This document shows positions 43,059 through 52,220 of a stretch of DNA of 64,000 bases, piece after piece (position 1 is the stretch's first letter; each line of letters starts with the position of its first letter). The notes beneath the pieces are model-generated. The model was given only the letters and a program-made list of their open reading frames with translations, ran no database searches and was not told where the DNA came from. The translations under genes were made by a program, and so were the position numbers. The DNA is from SPJN01 sp965229935 (lineage in GTDB: Bacteria > Pseudomonadota > Alphaproteobacteria > SPJN01), in NCBI GenBank assembly GCA_965229935.1, contig CBDDKB010000002.1, forward strand, positions 2,728,001-2,792,000, written 5' to 3'.

Positions 43059-44501
43059 TTATTCCGCTGCAATGGCAGCGGATTGAGACTGTAACCATTC
43101 ATGCATGGCGGTTGCTGCATCGCGTCCGTCGCGAATACCCCACACCACCAGTGATGCACCCCGCACAATGTCACCGGCGGCGAAGACGCCATCAATGCTT
43201 GTCATCTGGGTGCGGAAATCGGCGTCGATTGTGCCCCAGCGGGATACTTTCAACTCCTTCGCGCCGAACAGGGTCGGCAAATCTTCAGGGTCAAAGCCAA
43301 GGGCCTTGATCACAAGGTCGGCATGCATGTCATGATCCGACCCGTCAATTTCTTCGGGGCTGCGGCGACCTGATTGGTCGGGCAGGCCAAGCTGCATGTG
43401 AACGGCGCGCACGGCCCCGACCTTTTGGTCCTTACCTTCGATGAAGGCCTTGGGTGCGGTCAGCCAGACAAATTCTACGCCTTCTTCTTCGGCATTTGTC
43501 ACTTCACGCATGGAGCCGGGCATGTTTTCCCGGTCACGACGATAAAGACACTTCACAGACTTGGCGCCCTGACGAATTGCAGTACGCACGCAGTCCATTG
43601 CGGTGTCACCGCCGCCAACCACGACAATATCCTTACCTTCTGCGTTCAGGTCACCTGATTCAAATGCCTCAACCTTATCACCAAGATTGTTGCGGTTTGA
43701 GGCTGTCAGGTAATCAAGCGCGTCAACCACATTGCCCAAGCCAACGCCGGGCACATTGATTTCGCGGGCCTTGTAAACGCCTGTGGCGATCAGGATCGCA
43801 TCATGCTTGGCGCGCAATTCGTCAAGGCTGGCATCCTTGCCAACCTGGAAATTCATGTGGAAGCTGACGCCCTGATCGCGGTACAGCTTTTCGCGCCGCG
43901 CAACGACATCCTTTTCCAGCTTGAAATTGGGAATGCCATAAATCAGCAGCCCGCCTACGCGGTCATAACGGTCATAGACATGAACCTGATAGCCTTCGGC
44001 GCGCAATTGTTCGGCAGCAGCCAGCCCGGCAGGACCTGCACCGATAATGCCGACAGACTGGTCGCGTTCCTGCGCGGGCATGCGCGGCTTGATCCAGCCC
44101 TGATCCCATGCGGTTTCAGTGATATATTTTTCAACGGCCCCAATGGTGACAGAGCCGTGGCCCGCCTGTTCGATCACGCAATTGCCTTCACACAAGCGGT
44201 CCTGCGGGCAAATACGGCCACAGATTTCCGGCATTGTGTTGGTGGCAGAGCTGACCTGATACGCCTCTTCAAGGCGGCCTTCGGCGGTTAATTTCAGCCA
44301 ATCGGGGATATTGTTCTGCAGCGGGCAGTGCACCTGACAATAGGGGACCCCGCATTGCGAGCAGCGGGCAGCCTGATCATTGGCGCGCGCCTGCGCAAAT
44401 TCCTGATAGATTTCACCGAAATCCTCACGACGTTCATCAGCGCCCCTTTTGTCAGGGGTCTGCTGGTCAATCGAGACGAATTTCAACATTTTCTGCGCCA
44501 T
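43059..44501 (-). CDS. gltD: Glutamate synthase (NADPH) small subunit
   Basis: The 480-residue protein has N-terminal iron-sulfur cysteines (CSQCGVPYCQVHCP; CGRICPQDRLCEGNC), an FAD motif (VGIIGAGPAGLAAAEQLRAEG) and an NADPH motif (IVVVGGGDTAMDCVRTAIRQGA). It passes electrons from NADPH to GltB. It is the first gene of the leftward gltD-DUF2059-gltB unit. A perfect inverted repeat lies 64 bp upstream of its start. Confidence 0.97.
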   Translation of the reverse strand: MAQKMLKFVSIDQQTPDKRGADERREDFGEIYQEFAQARANDQAARCSQCGVPYCQVHCPLQNNIPDWLKLTAEGRLEEAYQVSSATNTMPEICGRICPQDRLCEGNCVIEQAGHGSVTIGAVEKYITETAWDQGWIKPRMPAQERDQSVGIIGAGPAGLAAAEQLRAEGYQVHVYDRYDRVGGLLIYGIPNFKLEKDVVARREKLYRDQGVSFHMNFQVGKDASLDELRAKHDAILIATGVYKAREINVPGVGLGNVVDALDYLTASNRNNLGDKVEAFESGDLNAEGKDIVVVGGGDTAMDCVRTAIRQGAKSVKCLYRRDRENMPGSMREVTNAEEEGVEFVWLTAPKAFIEGKDQKVGAVRAVHMQLGLPDQSGRRSPEEIDGSDHDMHADLVIKALGFDPEDLPTLFGAKELKVSRWGTIDADFRTQMTSIDGVFAAGDIVRGASLVVWGIRDGRDAATAMHEWLQSQSAAIAAE

Positions 44502-44564
44502 GGGCTTTTGATCCCTCTCTCGCCTTGGTCAATGGTGGGGTGTGGGTTATAGCGAAACCTTGCA

Positions 44565-44584
44565 GTGATTCCAAACAGAATCAC
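44565..44584. promoter_or_regulatory. Perfect inverted repeat upstream of gltD (paired GANTC sites)
   Basis: GTGATTC (44565-44571) and GAATCAC (44578-44584) are perfect complements with a 6-base spacer. The core GATTC-N6-GAATC is the same as at 49841-49856 upstream of the WS/DGAT gene. Each half is also a GANTC site, the target of CcrM in alphaproteobacteria. Confidence 0.55.
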
Positions 44585-44663
44585 GCTCATAAGTCCGTAA
44601 CACTGACCTAAATATCGGTAGACGATCCGCCATATTGTGTCCATGCGGCGGAAAATCGCAATT

Positions 44664-44684
44664 TTAGTACCAAAACTGTACTAA
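44664..44684. promoter_or_regulatory. 7-bp inverted repeat upstream of uppP
   Basis: TTAGTAC (44664-44670) and GTACTAA (44678-44684) are perfect complements with a 7-base spacer. It lies 103 bp upstream of the uppP start, in the 285-bp gap shared with divergent gltD. The form suits a dimeric repressor site. Confidence 0.5.
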
Positions 44685-44786
44685 TGGGACAGAATCGCCC
44701 GACCACTCCCGATTATGCCAAGTTTGCTTGCAGTTCCACTCCTGCTCTGCCAAGACAGGACTGAGTATATCACAGTCAGGCCGGAT

Positions 44787-45593
44787 ATGGACTTTCTTCC
44801 CCTATTTATATTGGCGCTGGTGCAGGGCATTACCGAATTTCTGCCCATCAGCTCCTCCGGCCATTTGGTGCTGGTGCCGATCATTGCCGGCTGGCCTGAT
44901 CAGGGCCCGGCAGTAGATGTGGCAGTGCATGTCGGCACTTTGTTGGCGGTGATGGCCTATTTCCGTGCAGATCTGATGCGCTTAATGTTTGGTGGCGTGG
45001 CGCTGTTGCGTGGCCGCTGGCAGGAACCCGATGCCAAACTTGCACTCTATATAGGGGCGGGGACGGTTCCGGCGGTCATTGCAGGCTTTATCCTGCATGA
45101 GCTGGCGCTGATGGATATGATGCGCACGATGGCAGTGATCGGATGGACGACGCTGGGCTTTGGTGTGTTGTTGTGGATTGCGGACAGATGGGGCGCGCAA
45201 TCCCACACGGTAGAGGCCAAGGGATGGTCCGCCGTGATCGGCATTGCCCTTGCGCAATGTCTGGCATTGATCCCCGGCACCAGCAGATCCGGCATTACCA
45301 TGACAGCGGCGCGTGCCTTTGGCGTGTCACGATCTGATGCGGCGCGTTTTTCCATGTTGCTGTCGATACCGACTATTGCGGGGGCAGGGCTTTTGGTCCT
45401 GCTTGACCTTGTTAAGGCAGGCGATCCGGTCCTGACCCAATCAGCGCTGATCGCTGGCGGGCTTGCCGCCCTGACCGCATTTGCGGCAATTGCCTTGTTG
45501 ATGCGCTGGGTTGCCCGCCAAAGCTTTACCATATTTGCCGTCTATCGAGTGCTGCTCGGCGGCGGTTTGCTCCTTTATTATTATATGCACTGA
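44787..45593 (+). CDS. uppP: Undecaprenyl-diphosphatase
   Basis: The 268-residue multi-pass membrane protein has the UppP/BacA motifs ALVQGITEFLPISSSGHLVLV at the N-terminus and LIPGTSRSGITM in the middle. It removes a phosphate from undecaprenyl diphosphate to recycle the cell-wall lipid carrier. I chose the ATG at 44787 because it precedes the first conserved helix directly; a longer frame starts at 44715. Confidence 0.96.
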   Translation: MDFLPLFILALVQGITEFLPISSSGHLVLVPIIAGWPDQGPAVDVAVHVGTLLAVMAYFRADLMRLMFGGVALLRGRWQEPDAKLALYIGAGTVPAVIAGFILHELALMDMMRTMAVIGWTTLGFGVLLWIADRWGAQSHTVEAKGWSAVIGIALAQCLALIPGTSRSGITMTAARAFGVSRSDAARFSMLLSIPTIAGAGLLVLLDLVKAGDPVLTQSALIAGGLAALTAFAAIALLMRWVARQSFTIFAVYRVLLGGGLLLYYYMH

Positions 45594-45612
45594 CTTGAGA
45601 GGCCTTAACTTT

Positions 45613-46272
45613 ATGCCCAATCAACAAATCAAAGCTGTCCTGTGGGATTTCGGCGGGGTCATCACCTCTAGCCCGTTTGAGGCGTTTAATCGGATGGAGG
45701 AGGCCAAGGGCCTGCCAAAGGATTTCGTTCGGTCTATCAACGCAACGAACCCGGACACAAATGCATGGGCCCAGTTTGAACGGTCTGACATCAGCGCAGA
45801 GGAATTTGACAAGCTGTTCGCAGAGGAAGCCCGCGCCAAAGGTGGCGACGTATCAGGGGCTGAGGTAATTGCCTGCCTTGCCGGGTCCGTGCGCCCTGAA
45901 ATGGTGACCGCCCTGTCGATTGTCAAAGCCAATTACAAAACCGCCTGCATCACAAATAATGTGAAGGCAGGGTCCGGGGCAGGGATGGCGCGCAGCCCTG
46001 AAATTGCGTCAGAAATCGCTACCCTGATGGACACATATTTCGATCATGTGGTGGAATCGAGCAAGGTTGAAATCCGCAAACCTGACCCGCGTATCTATGA
46101 AATGGCCTGTGCGGCAATTGATGTAGACCCGTCTGCTTGTGTCTATTTGGATGATCTTGGTATTAATCTAAAGCCTGCCCGCGCCATGGGCATGCAAACG
46201 ATTAAGGTTCTGAACGCCGAACAGGCGATTAGCGAGCTTGAGGCTATTTTGGACCTGTCGCTTCGGCAGTAG
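45613..46272 (+). CDS. HAD-superfamily hydrolase
   Basis: The 219-residue protein has HAD motif I as LWDFGGVITS (nucleophile Asp12; the usual second Asp is Gly, as in the epoxide-hydrolase N-terminal group), motif II in ACITNNVK and motif III/IV in KPDPRIYEMAC and VYLDDLGINLKPARAMGM. It is probably a small-molecule phosphatase or a phosphatase-like domain. It follows uppP by 19 bp and precedes the PCu(A)C gene by 9 bp, likely one operon. Confidence 0.88.
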   Translation: MPNQQIKAVLWDFGGVITSSPFEAFNRMEEAKGLPKDFVRSINATNPDTNAWAQFERSDISAEEFDKLFAEEARAKGGDVSGAEVIACLAGSVRPEMVTALSIVKANYKTACITNNVKAGSGAGMARSPEIASEIATLMDTYFDHVVESSKVEIRKPDPRIYEMACAAIDVDPSACVYLDDLGINLKPARAMGMQTIKVLNAEQAISELEAILDLSLRQ

Positions 46273-46281
46273 GAGTGGGTG

Positions 46282-46806
46282 ATGAAACGGATATTTGCAC
46301 TTTTTTTGTTGCTGGCTTTTCCATTCGGGGCGCCTGCCGTCGCGCATGATATTGAACATGGCGGCATCGTCATTGATCATCCGATTATGCATCCCCCCTT
46401 GGGCAATCCGTCCATGACGGTCGGCTATATGAGCTTGCTCAATAAGGGGCACCATGATGACCGCCTTGTTGGCGTGCAGTCTGATATTGCCGATAGGATT
46501 GAGTTGCACACCCATAAAATGGACGGCGACATCATGCGGATGCGCAAGGTGGATGGGGTCGATATTCCCGCTGGTGGCAAGGCCGTGTTTGAGCCGGGCG
46601 GCCTTCACCTGATGATCTTTGGCCTGAAGGAACGGCTGATCACAGGTGATGAGATCGAGGTTGAGCTTGAGTTTGAGCAGGCAGGCAAGGTCACCGCGCC
46701 TTTTTGGGTAGAGCCGCGCGCAACCCCCACCTCCAAAGATGACCGGGAAAAAGGCAAAAAACCGGGGAAAATGGACGATCATTCCGGCCATATGGGCCAT
46801 CATTGA
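46282..46806 (+). CDS. Periplasmic copper chaperone PCu(A)C
   Basis: The 174-residue protein has a signal peptide (RIFALFLLLAFPFGAPAVAHD). The PCu(A)C domain follows with Cu(I) ligands in HTHKMDGDIMRMRKVDG and GGLHLMIFGLK, and the His/Met-rich tail DDHSGHMGHH may bind extra copper. The family supplies Cu(I) to cytochrome oxidase. AGGAGT precedes the ATG at 46282. The 149-bp gap after it has short ACGCA/TGCGT and GACGC repeats ending in six T, possibly a weak terminator. Confidence 0.88.
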   Translation: MKRIFALFLLLAFPFGAPAVAHDIEHGGIVIDHPIMHPPLGNPSMTVGYMSLLNKGHHDDRLVGVQSDIADRIELHTHKMDGDIMRMRKVDGVDIPAGGKAVFEPGGLHLMIFGLKERLITGDEIEVELEFEQAGKVTAPFWVEPRATPTSKDDREKGKKPGKMDDHSGHMGHH

Positions 46807-46955
46807 TCGAAATCTAGGTAGCTGTGACGCATTATTGTGCGTGACGCTTTTTTAAGCGTGACACTATGCAACTTGCCTAAATTTTTCATATTTGGTGAAT
46901 AACCCAACATGGTTAAGCTGTTTCTATAGCAGGTAGCGTATTGTTTGGGGGAAAC

Positions 46956-47840
46956 ATGACGGATCAACAATCAGAAGAGACTGAACGCGAGATCAATCGC
47001 GATATTGTCGCCTTTGATAAGCCCAGCCAGCGGGACATGTCATTGATGACCGCGCCGTTGCGGGCCTATTTCCGTCCGCGTTTTCACGGTATGGACAATA
47101 TCAATCCAGAAAAGCCCGCGCTTTTTGTCGGCAATCACACGATTTTTGGACTGCTCGACGTGCCCTTGATGACGGCTGAGGTCTATAAGGAAAAAGGCAT
47201 ATTGATCCGCGGGCTTGCCGATCACACCCATTTTGATATTCCCGGCTGGCGCGATGTGATGACCGCCGGTGGCGGGGTTGAAGGCACGCGCCCCAATTGC
47301 CGCGCCTTGATGGAAGCGGGCGAAAATATTTGCGTCTTTCCCGGCGGTGGGCGCGAAGTCGCCAAACGTAAGGGCGAGGCCTATAAGCTGGTTTGGAAAC
47401 AGCGCAAGGGCTTTACCCGGATGGCAATCGAATATGGCTATCCGATCATCCCCTTTGCCTCTGTTGGGCCGGATGATGCCTTTGACATTCTGATCGATGG
47501 GGACGAGATTATGTCCTCTCCCGTTGGGCGGTTTTTGACCCGCACGGGCCTGTCAGAAAAATATCTGCGTGGCGGCGATATGATTATGCCGATTGCGCGC
47601 GGCTTTGGCCTAACGGCTTTTCCGCGTCCGGAACGGTTTTATTTCAAGTTCGGCAAGCCGATTTCAACCAAGAAATATGCCGGACTTGAAAATGATGATG
47701 ATGCGTTGATGGATCTGCGGGAAAAAACCGCCCGCGCCATTAATCGTGAAATAGATGCCCTGCAGGCGATACGGGCCGAAGATGACAAGTCGGGTTTGAT
47801 CCCGCGATTGGTTTCCTTCCGCCGCCGTCATGATGTATAG
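46956..47840 (+). CDS. Lysophospholipid acyltransferase-family protein (MGAT/DGAT-like)
   Basis: The 294-residue protein has the acyltransferase landmarks FVGNHTIFGLLDVPL (block I, with six rather than four residues between His and Asp), a Gly-rich GVEGTRPNCRALMEAGENICVFPGGGREVAKRKGE (block III) and PIIPFASVGPDDAFDI (block IV). These match the MGAT/DGAT-like branch of the LPLAT family, acting on glycerolipids. The ATG at 46956 follows GGGGGAAAC. It is upstream of the acyl-CoA ligase, a natural substrate supplier. Confidence 0.85.
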   Translation: MTDQQSEETEREINRDIVAFDKPSQRDMSLMTAPLRAYFRPRFHGMDNINPEKPALFVGNHTIFGLLDVPLMTAEVYKEKGILIRGLADHTHFDIPGWRDVMTAGGGVEGTRPNCRALMEAGENICVFPGGGREVAKRKGEAYKLVWKQRKGFTRMAIEYGYPIIPFASVGPDDAFDILIDGDEIMSSPVGRFLTRTGLSEKYLRGGDMIMPIARGFGLTAFPRPERFYFKFGKPISTKKYAGLENDDDALMDLREKTARAINREIDALQAIRAEDDKSGLIPRLVSFRRRHDV

Positions 47841-47927
47841 TCTTGGCAGGGTCATCATATTGTTGGAACTTTTAAAGCGGTCTGCCTTGATTGTCAGGCC
47901 GATTACCTTGATTAGGGGATAAGTAGA

Positions 47928-49721
47928 ATGGGGCTTTTGGATACGGTAAAGCGCGAGAAAGATTATATCTCGGGCATGTTGGCGCTTCTGAAAAACGTTA
48001 AGGATGTAAAGCCTGACGGTAGCCTGACAGTCGCTGATCTGTTGGAAGAATGGGCGCTGCGCAAGCCTGAAAACTTGGCCGTCATTTTTGAAGATCGCGA
48101 GATCACCTATGGCGAGCTTGATGCGGCTGCCAATCGGGTGGCCCGTTGGGCCGAGGCCAATGGTATTGGCCGTGGCGATGTTGTTGCGCTCGTCATGGAA
48201 AACAAGCCCGAATATATCATGACTTGGTATGGCATTGCCAAGCTGGGTGCCCGCCTTGCCATGATCAACAATAATCTGGCTGGGTCTGCCCTTGCCCACA
48301 CATTGAATATTTCAGGCGCCGATCACATTATTTTGGATGCCAACCTGATCGAAAATTACAGCTCATGCTCTGATCAGCTAGAACGTCCTATGACCGTCTG
48401 GGCCCAAGGCGGCGATGTACAAGGTGCCAATGATTGGGATAAGGCAATCGCAGAACAGGATGGGTCCCTATATCCCGTGACCGCGCGGCGCGGCATGAAG
48501 ACGAAAGACAATTTCGTTTATATCTATACCTCAGGCACGACGGGCTTGCCCAAGGCTGCCAACATCTCTCACTTCCGCTTTATGATGATCGGGCTCGGGT
48601 TTGCGGGTGCCACCAAGATCAATGAAAAAGACCGCATGTATATGACCCTGCCGCTTTATCATGCGACAGGCGGTGTTGGTGGGACTGTCGCGGCCCTGTC
48701 ACAGGGTGCGGCTGTGATCCTGCGGCGTAAATTTTCTGCCAGCGCGTTCTTTGATGATTGCATCAAATATGACGCGACCATGTTCACCTATATTGGCGAG
48801 CTGTGCCGTTATTTGCTGAATGCGCCTGAAAACCCTAATGAACAGAACCACAAAATTCGGAACTGCATCGGCAATGGGTTGCGTCCTGAAGTTTGGGGTC
48901 CGTTCCAAGAACGCTATGGCCTTCCAAACATTGTTGAGTTTTATGGGTCAACAGAAGGGAATGTGTCGCTGTTCAATATTGATGGCAAGCCCGGTTCCAT
49001 TGGCCGTATTCCGTCCTATATGCTGAAGCTGCTGCCCAGCCGCATTGTCAAATTTGACGTCGAAGGTGAAGAGGTTGTGCGCGGTGAAGACGGCTTCTGC
49101 ATTGAAGCTGATTTTGACGAGGCAGGTGAGGCCATCGGTAAAATCGATGCCACCAACCCCCGCACCAGCTTTGAAGGCTATTCAAACAAGGAAGCAACGG
49201 AAAAGAAAATCCTGCGCGACGTGTTTGAAAAAGGTGACATGTGGTTCCGCACAGGCGACCTGCTGAAAAAAGACAAGCATGGCTATTTCTATTTTGTTGA
49301 CCGTATCGGTGACACCTTCCGCTGGAAGGGCGAGAATGTCGCCACGTCTGAGGTTGGCGAAGTTCTGTCTCACATTGACGGGATTGAAGAGGCCAATGTC
49401 TATGGCGTTGCCGTTCCCAATACGGACGGCCGTGCGGGCATGGCCTCTGTCGTTGTGAAGGGCGAGCTTGATCGGGCCAATCTGCGTATGATTTTGGAAC
49501 GTGATCTGCCTGCCTATGCCCGTCCGATCTTCCTGCGCCTACAAGGCGAGATGGAGGTGACTGGGACGTTCAAGCATCGCAAGGTTGATCTGGTAAAAGA
49601 AGGCTTTGATCCCGCCCAGATCGACGACCCGATTATATGGCTGAATCCCGCAACTGGCGATTATGAGGATTTGACCGCAGACGTGCATAGCGCGATTGCC
49701 AACGGCACAATCCGCCTATAA
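47928..49721 (+). CDS. Long-chain acyl-CoA synthetase (FATP/VLACS type)
   Basis: The 597-residue adenylate-forming enzyme has the P-loop YIYTSGTTGLPKAANISHFR, A5 YGSTEGNVSLFN, A7 WFRTGDLLKKDKHGYFYFVDRIGDTFRWKGENVAT and the C-terminal Lys in VTGTFKHRKVDLVK. This arrangement is typical of the FATP/very-long-chain group. It activates fatty acids with ATP and CoA. It starts 87 bp after the acyltransferase gene on the same strand. Confidence 0.92.
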   Translation: MGLLDTVKREKDYISGMLALLKNVKDVKPDGSLTVADLLEEWALRKPENLAVIFEDREITYGELDAAANRVARWAEANGIGRGDVVALVMENKPEYIMTWYGIAKLGARLAMINNNLAGSALAHTLNISGADHIILDANLIENYSSCSDQLERPMTVWAQGGDVQGANDWDKAIAEQDGSLYPVTARRGMKTKDNFVYIYTSGTTGLPKAANISHFRFMMIGLGFAGATKINEKDRMYMTLPLYHATGGVGGTVAALSQGAAVILRRKFSASAFFDDCIKYDATMFTYIGELCRYLLNAPENPNEQNHKIRNCIGNGLRPEVWGPFQERYGLPNIVEFYGSTEGNVSLFNIDGKPGSIGRIPSYMLKLLPSRIVKFDVEGEEVVRGEDGFCIEADFDEAGEAIGKIDATNPRTSFEGYSNKEATEKKILRDVFEKGDMWFRTGDLLKKDKHGYFYFVDRIGDTFRWKGENVATSEVGEVLSHIDGIEEANVYGVAVPNTDGRAGMASVVVKGELDRANLRMILERDLPAYARPIFLRLQGEMEVTGTFKHRKVDLVKEGFDPAQIDDPIIWLNPATGDYEDLTADVHSAIANGTIRL

Positions 49722-49837
49722 AAACCCAATAAAAACAGGTGCATGTGCGATTCTTCATGGATCGCGCATATTCCGTTTGCCAGAATGTCGCACCTTGTGT
49801 AAAACGGCCCCCATCAGAACATAAAAATTGATTGGAA

Positions 49838-49859
49838 GCCGATTCTATCGCGAATCGGC
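49838..49859. promoter_or_regulatory. Perfect 8-bp inverted repeat upstream of the WS/DGAT gene
   Basis: GCCGATTC (49838-49845) and GAATCGGC (49852-49859) are perfect complements with a 6-base spacer, 58 bp upstream of the start at 49918. The GATTC-N6-GAATC core repeats the gltD site. The 196-bp gap 49722-49917 also holds a 9-bp hairpin ATGTGCGAT/ATCGCGCAT (one G-U pair, 49743-49769) and no gene. Confidence 0.55.
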
Positions 49860-49917
49860 CCTGCCGTGGCATGTGGTCGGTTTGGTGCTTCGGGATCTTG
49901 TAACAAGGGGGTAAGGT

Positions 49918-51405
49918 ATGGAGCCGGTAAAGGGCTTTGATGCCACATGGCTATATCTTGAAACCGACAAGACACCCATGCATGTCGGGGCGCTGCAATT
50001 GTTTGATCTGCCGCGCCATCTGCACGCCAAGGGTGCCTTTTTTGATGCTGTGAAGGCGCAGATTTCTGCCCGCCTGCCGCTTGTCCCCACCTATCGCCGC
50101 CGGTTAAGCCATACGCCATTGCAAATGGATCATCCGGTTTGGATTGCCGATAAACATTTCGACATTTTGAACCATATTGTCGGTCATGATGTGTCTAAGG
50201 GTAATCGGCGCGGCACACTTTCCGACGCCTTGTCGATTGCCATTGATGATCATGCCCGTCCTCTGGCGCAAGACCGTCCCCTGTGGGCCGTGCATGTGAT
50301 AGAGGGATTGGGCACGGCCAAGGCCCCCAAGGCAGCGGTTTATCTGAAATTCCATCAAGCCATGACGGACGGGGTTGCCGATCAATCCTATGCCCGCATC
50401 ATGTGCGATCTAAACCCGTCACCCCACCTTGCCAGCATTGACAGTGATGATTGGGAAGGCGAGGAGGAGCCGGGCTTTTTAAATTCTGTCGTGCGGGTTG
50501 CCGATAATATGCGGGCAGAGGCTGCGCGCGCTGCGCTTGCCATGCCGTCAATTGCCCGCGCTGCCTTGCGCGTTGGGCGCGCTGCCCTGACACGGACGGA
50601 ACAATTCGCCATTCTGTCTGGACCGCAAAGCCCGTTTAACCAACCGATCAGCGATCAGCGCACGGCAAGTCTGCTTGATCTGTCGTTTGAGCGTGTCCGC
50701 ACCTTGGCACAGGCTGCCAATGTGACGGTGACGGATATTGTCTTGGCTGCCTCAGGCGGGGCTGTCCGCTCCTACCTTTCTGAAGCAGGGACATTGCCGG
50801 ACGAGGGGATGACCGCCCTTGTGCCTTATTCAACCCGCGCCAGCGAGGAAGGCCCGGTCGAGGACCGCGTATCGGTCATCACCGCCCCCTTGGCGACCCA
50901 TGTGGCGGATGCGAAAAACAGGCTGTTATTGATTGCCGCCGCGACCGATACCGCCCGTACCGATCTAGTGGGGGAGGAAGGTGCCCCCTTTGACCATTAT
51001 GCGATTTTGGGTGCCCCTGCGGTGCTGCGCGGCTTGGTCGGCGCCTATGGCAAGCTTGAGCTTGCGGGCCGCCACCGCCCCATCATGGGCAATATGATCG
51101 TATCGAATATTGTTGGCGTGTCCATGCCGCTTTATATGGCTGGGGCCAAGATGGTGGGCAATTGGCCCCTGTCCATGTTGCTGCCGGGCCAGGGCGTGAC
51201 CATTGCCGCCCAATCCTATGAGGATCGCCTGTTTGTGTCTGTGCTTGGTTGTGCAGAAACCCTGCCAGACCCCGAACAGCTCGCGCGTAGCTTTGATGAA
51301 GAGCTAAGCAAGCTTGAAGCGATCTATGGTCTTGACCAAATCGTGGACGAGGATGAGGTGAGTGCGGCCCAGCACATCACCACCAGCGCCGGACAGGTAG
51401 CTTAG
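49918..51405 (+). CDS. WS/DGAT-family acyltransferase with altered active-site motif
   Basis: The 495-residue protein has the family layout: N-terminal acyltransferase half (GFDATWLYLETDKTPMHVGALQLFD), an ISAPLATHVADAKNRL-like segment, NMIVSNIVGVSMPLYMAGAKM and LFVSVLGCAETLPDPEQLARSF. The active-site motif HHxxxDG reads HQAMTDG at residues 146-152, so the second, catalytic His is Gln147. Normal members make wax esters or triacylglycerol from acyl-CoA. This protein may be inactive, use another residue or do another reaction. The ATG at 49918 follows GGGGGTAAGGT. Confidence 0.88.
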   Translation: MEPVKGFDATWLYLETDKTPMHVGALQLFDLPRHLHAKGAFFDAVKAQISARLPLVPTYRRRLSHTPLQMDHPVWIADKHFDILNHIVGHDVSKGNRRGTLSDALSIAIDDHARPLAQDRPLWAVHVIEGLGTAKAPKAAVYLKFHQAMTDGVADQSYARIMCDLNPSPHLASIDSDDWEGEEEPGFLNSVVRVADNMRAEAARAALAMPSIARAALRVGRAALTRTEQFAILSGPQSPFNQPISDQRTASLLDLSFERVRTLAQAANVTVTDIVLAASGGAVRSYLSEAGTLPDEGMTALVPYSTRASEEGPVEDRVSVITAPLATHVADAKNRLLLIAAATDTARTDLVGEEGAPFDHYAILGAPAVLRGLVGAYGKLELAGRHRPIMGNMIVSNIVGVSMPLYMAGAKMVGNWPLSMLLPGQGVTIAAQSYEDRLFVSVLGCAETLPDPEQLARSFDEELSKLEAIYGLDQIVDEDEVSAAQHITTSAGQVA

Positions 51406-51415
51406 GAAAGCCGGA

Positions 51416-52081
51416 TCAATCCGACCCTGACAAATCAAACTCTGTCGCGATGAAGCTGGGATGGTTGCGTAGCCGTTCATACCAGTCGAAAAATTGCGGG
51501 CGTTCTTCAATCAACTTTAGACTGGCCCCCGACAGGCGTAACGGGTCCACCAGCGCAATCATCCAAATATCAGCCAGCGACAGGTCCTGTCCTGCAAGAT
51601 GGGGGCGATCCTTTAACTGCGCCTCTACCTGATCAAACATATAGGCCATGGGCCCAAGCGCCTTGCGCGCGCGGTCATCATCCGGTTGTTGCCCGGTCAG
51701 GCGGGTAACGATGGCGGGCAGGACAAATTCCCCGTCAATGACGCGGAACATATATTGATCGACAATGCTGATCCATTGTTGCATCGCGGCGCGGGCAAGC
51801 GGCGCGTCAGGGGTTAGGGCCCAAGGCGTGCCGAAATGCCCGTCGATAAAGCTGGCGATGGCAATGGTTTCATACAGGCAGACCCGGCCCCCATCAGGGC
51901 TGTCCCATTCAAGGGCAGGGGCGCGGCCATAGGGGTGACGTGCCCGATGATCCACGCTTTTGGGGTCTGTCGGGATGATCTCCCATGGGGCGCCCTTTTC
52001 TTCGGCGACCATGCTGGCAATCCGGCTATAGGTCGAAATGCGTGGTCCAAACAGCCTTAAGGGGCCTTGATTTGCGGTCAT
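51416..52081 (-). CDS. Glutathione S-transferase family protein
   Basis: The 221-residue protein has a thioredoxin-like N-domain (RLFGPRISTYSRIASMVAEEKG; GRAPALEWDS; LYETIAIASFIDGHF) and a helical C-domain (AGQDLSLADIWMIALVDPLRL). It is convergent with the WS/DGAT gene, with 10 bp between the stops. Substrate unknown. A 6-bp inverted repeat lies just upstream of its start. Confidence 0.9.
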   Translation of the reverse strand: MTANQGPLRLFGPRISTYSRIASMVAEEKGAPWEIIPTDPKSVDHRARHPYGRAPALEWDSPDGGRVCLYETIAIASFIDGHFGTPWALTPDAPLARAAMQQWISIVDQYMFRVIDGEFVLPAIVTRLTGQQPDDDRARKALGPMAYMFDQVEAQLKDRPHLAGQDLSLADIWMIALVDPLRLSGASLKLIEERPQFFDWYERLRNHPSFIATEFDLSGSD

Positions 52082-52090
52082 ATCCTGTCT

Positions 52091-52108
52091 CCTGTCGTCA
52101 TGGACAGG
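52091..52108. promoter_or_regulatory. Short inverted repeat before the GST gene
   Basis: CCTGTC (52091-52096) and GACAGG (52103-52108) are perfect complements with a 6-base spacer, 9 bp upstream of the leftward GST start and about 110 bp before the rightward ligase gene. It may be an operator for either, or chance. Confidence 0.3.
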
Positions 52109-52220
52109 CTAGTGCGACAGAATGTGCAGTCAATGCTTGAAACCCGCCCCATTGTGCCGTAACTGTGACCTTTCATTCCGACCGATCAGGGCACAGAATT
52201 CAATAAGGGGACAGAAAGTC

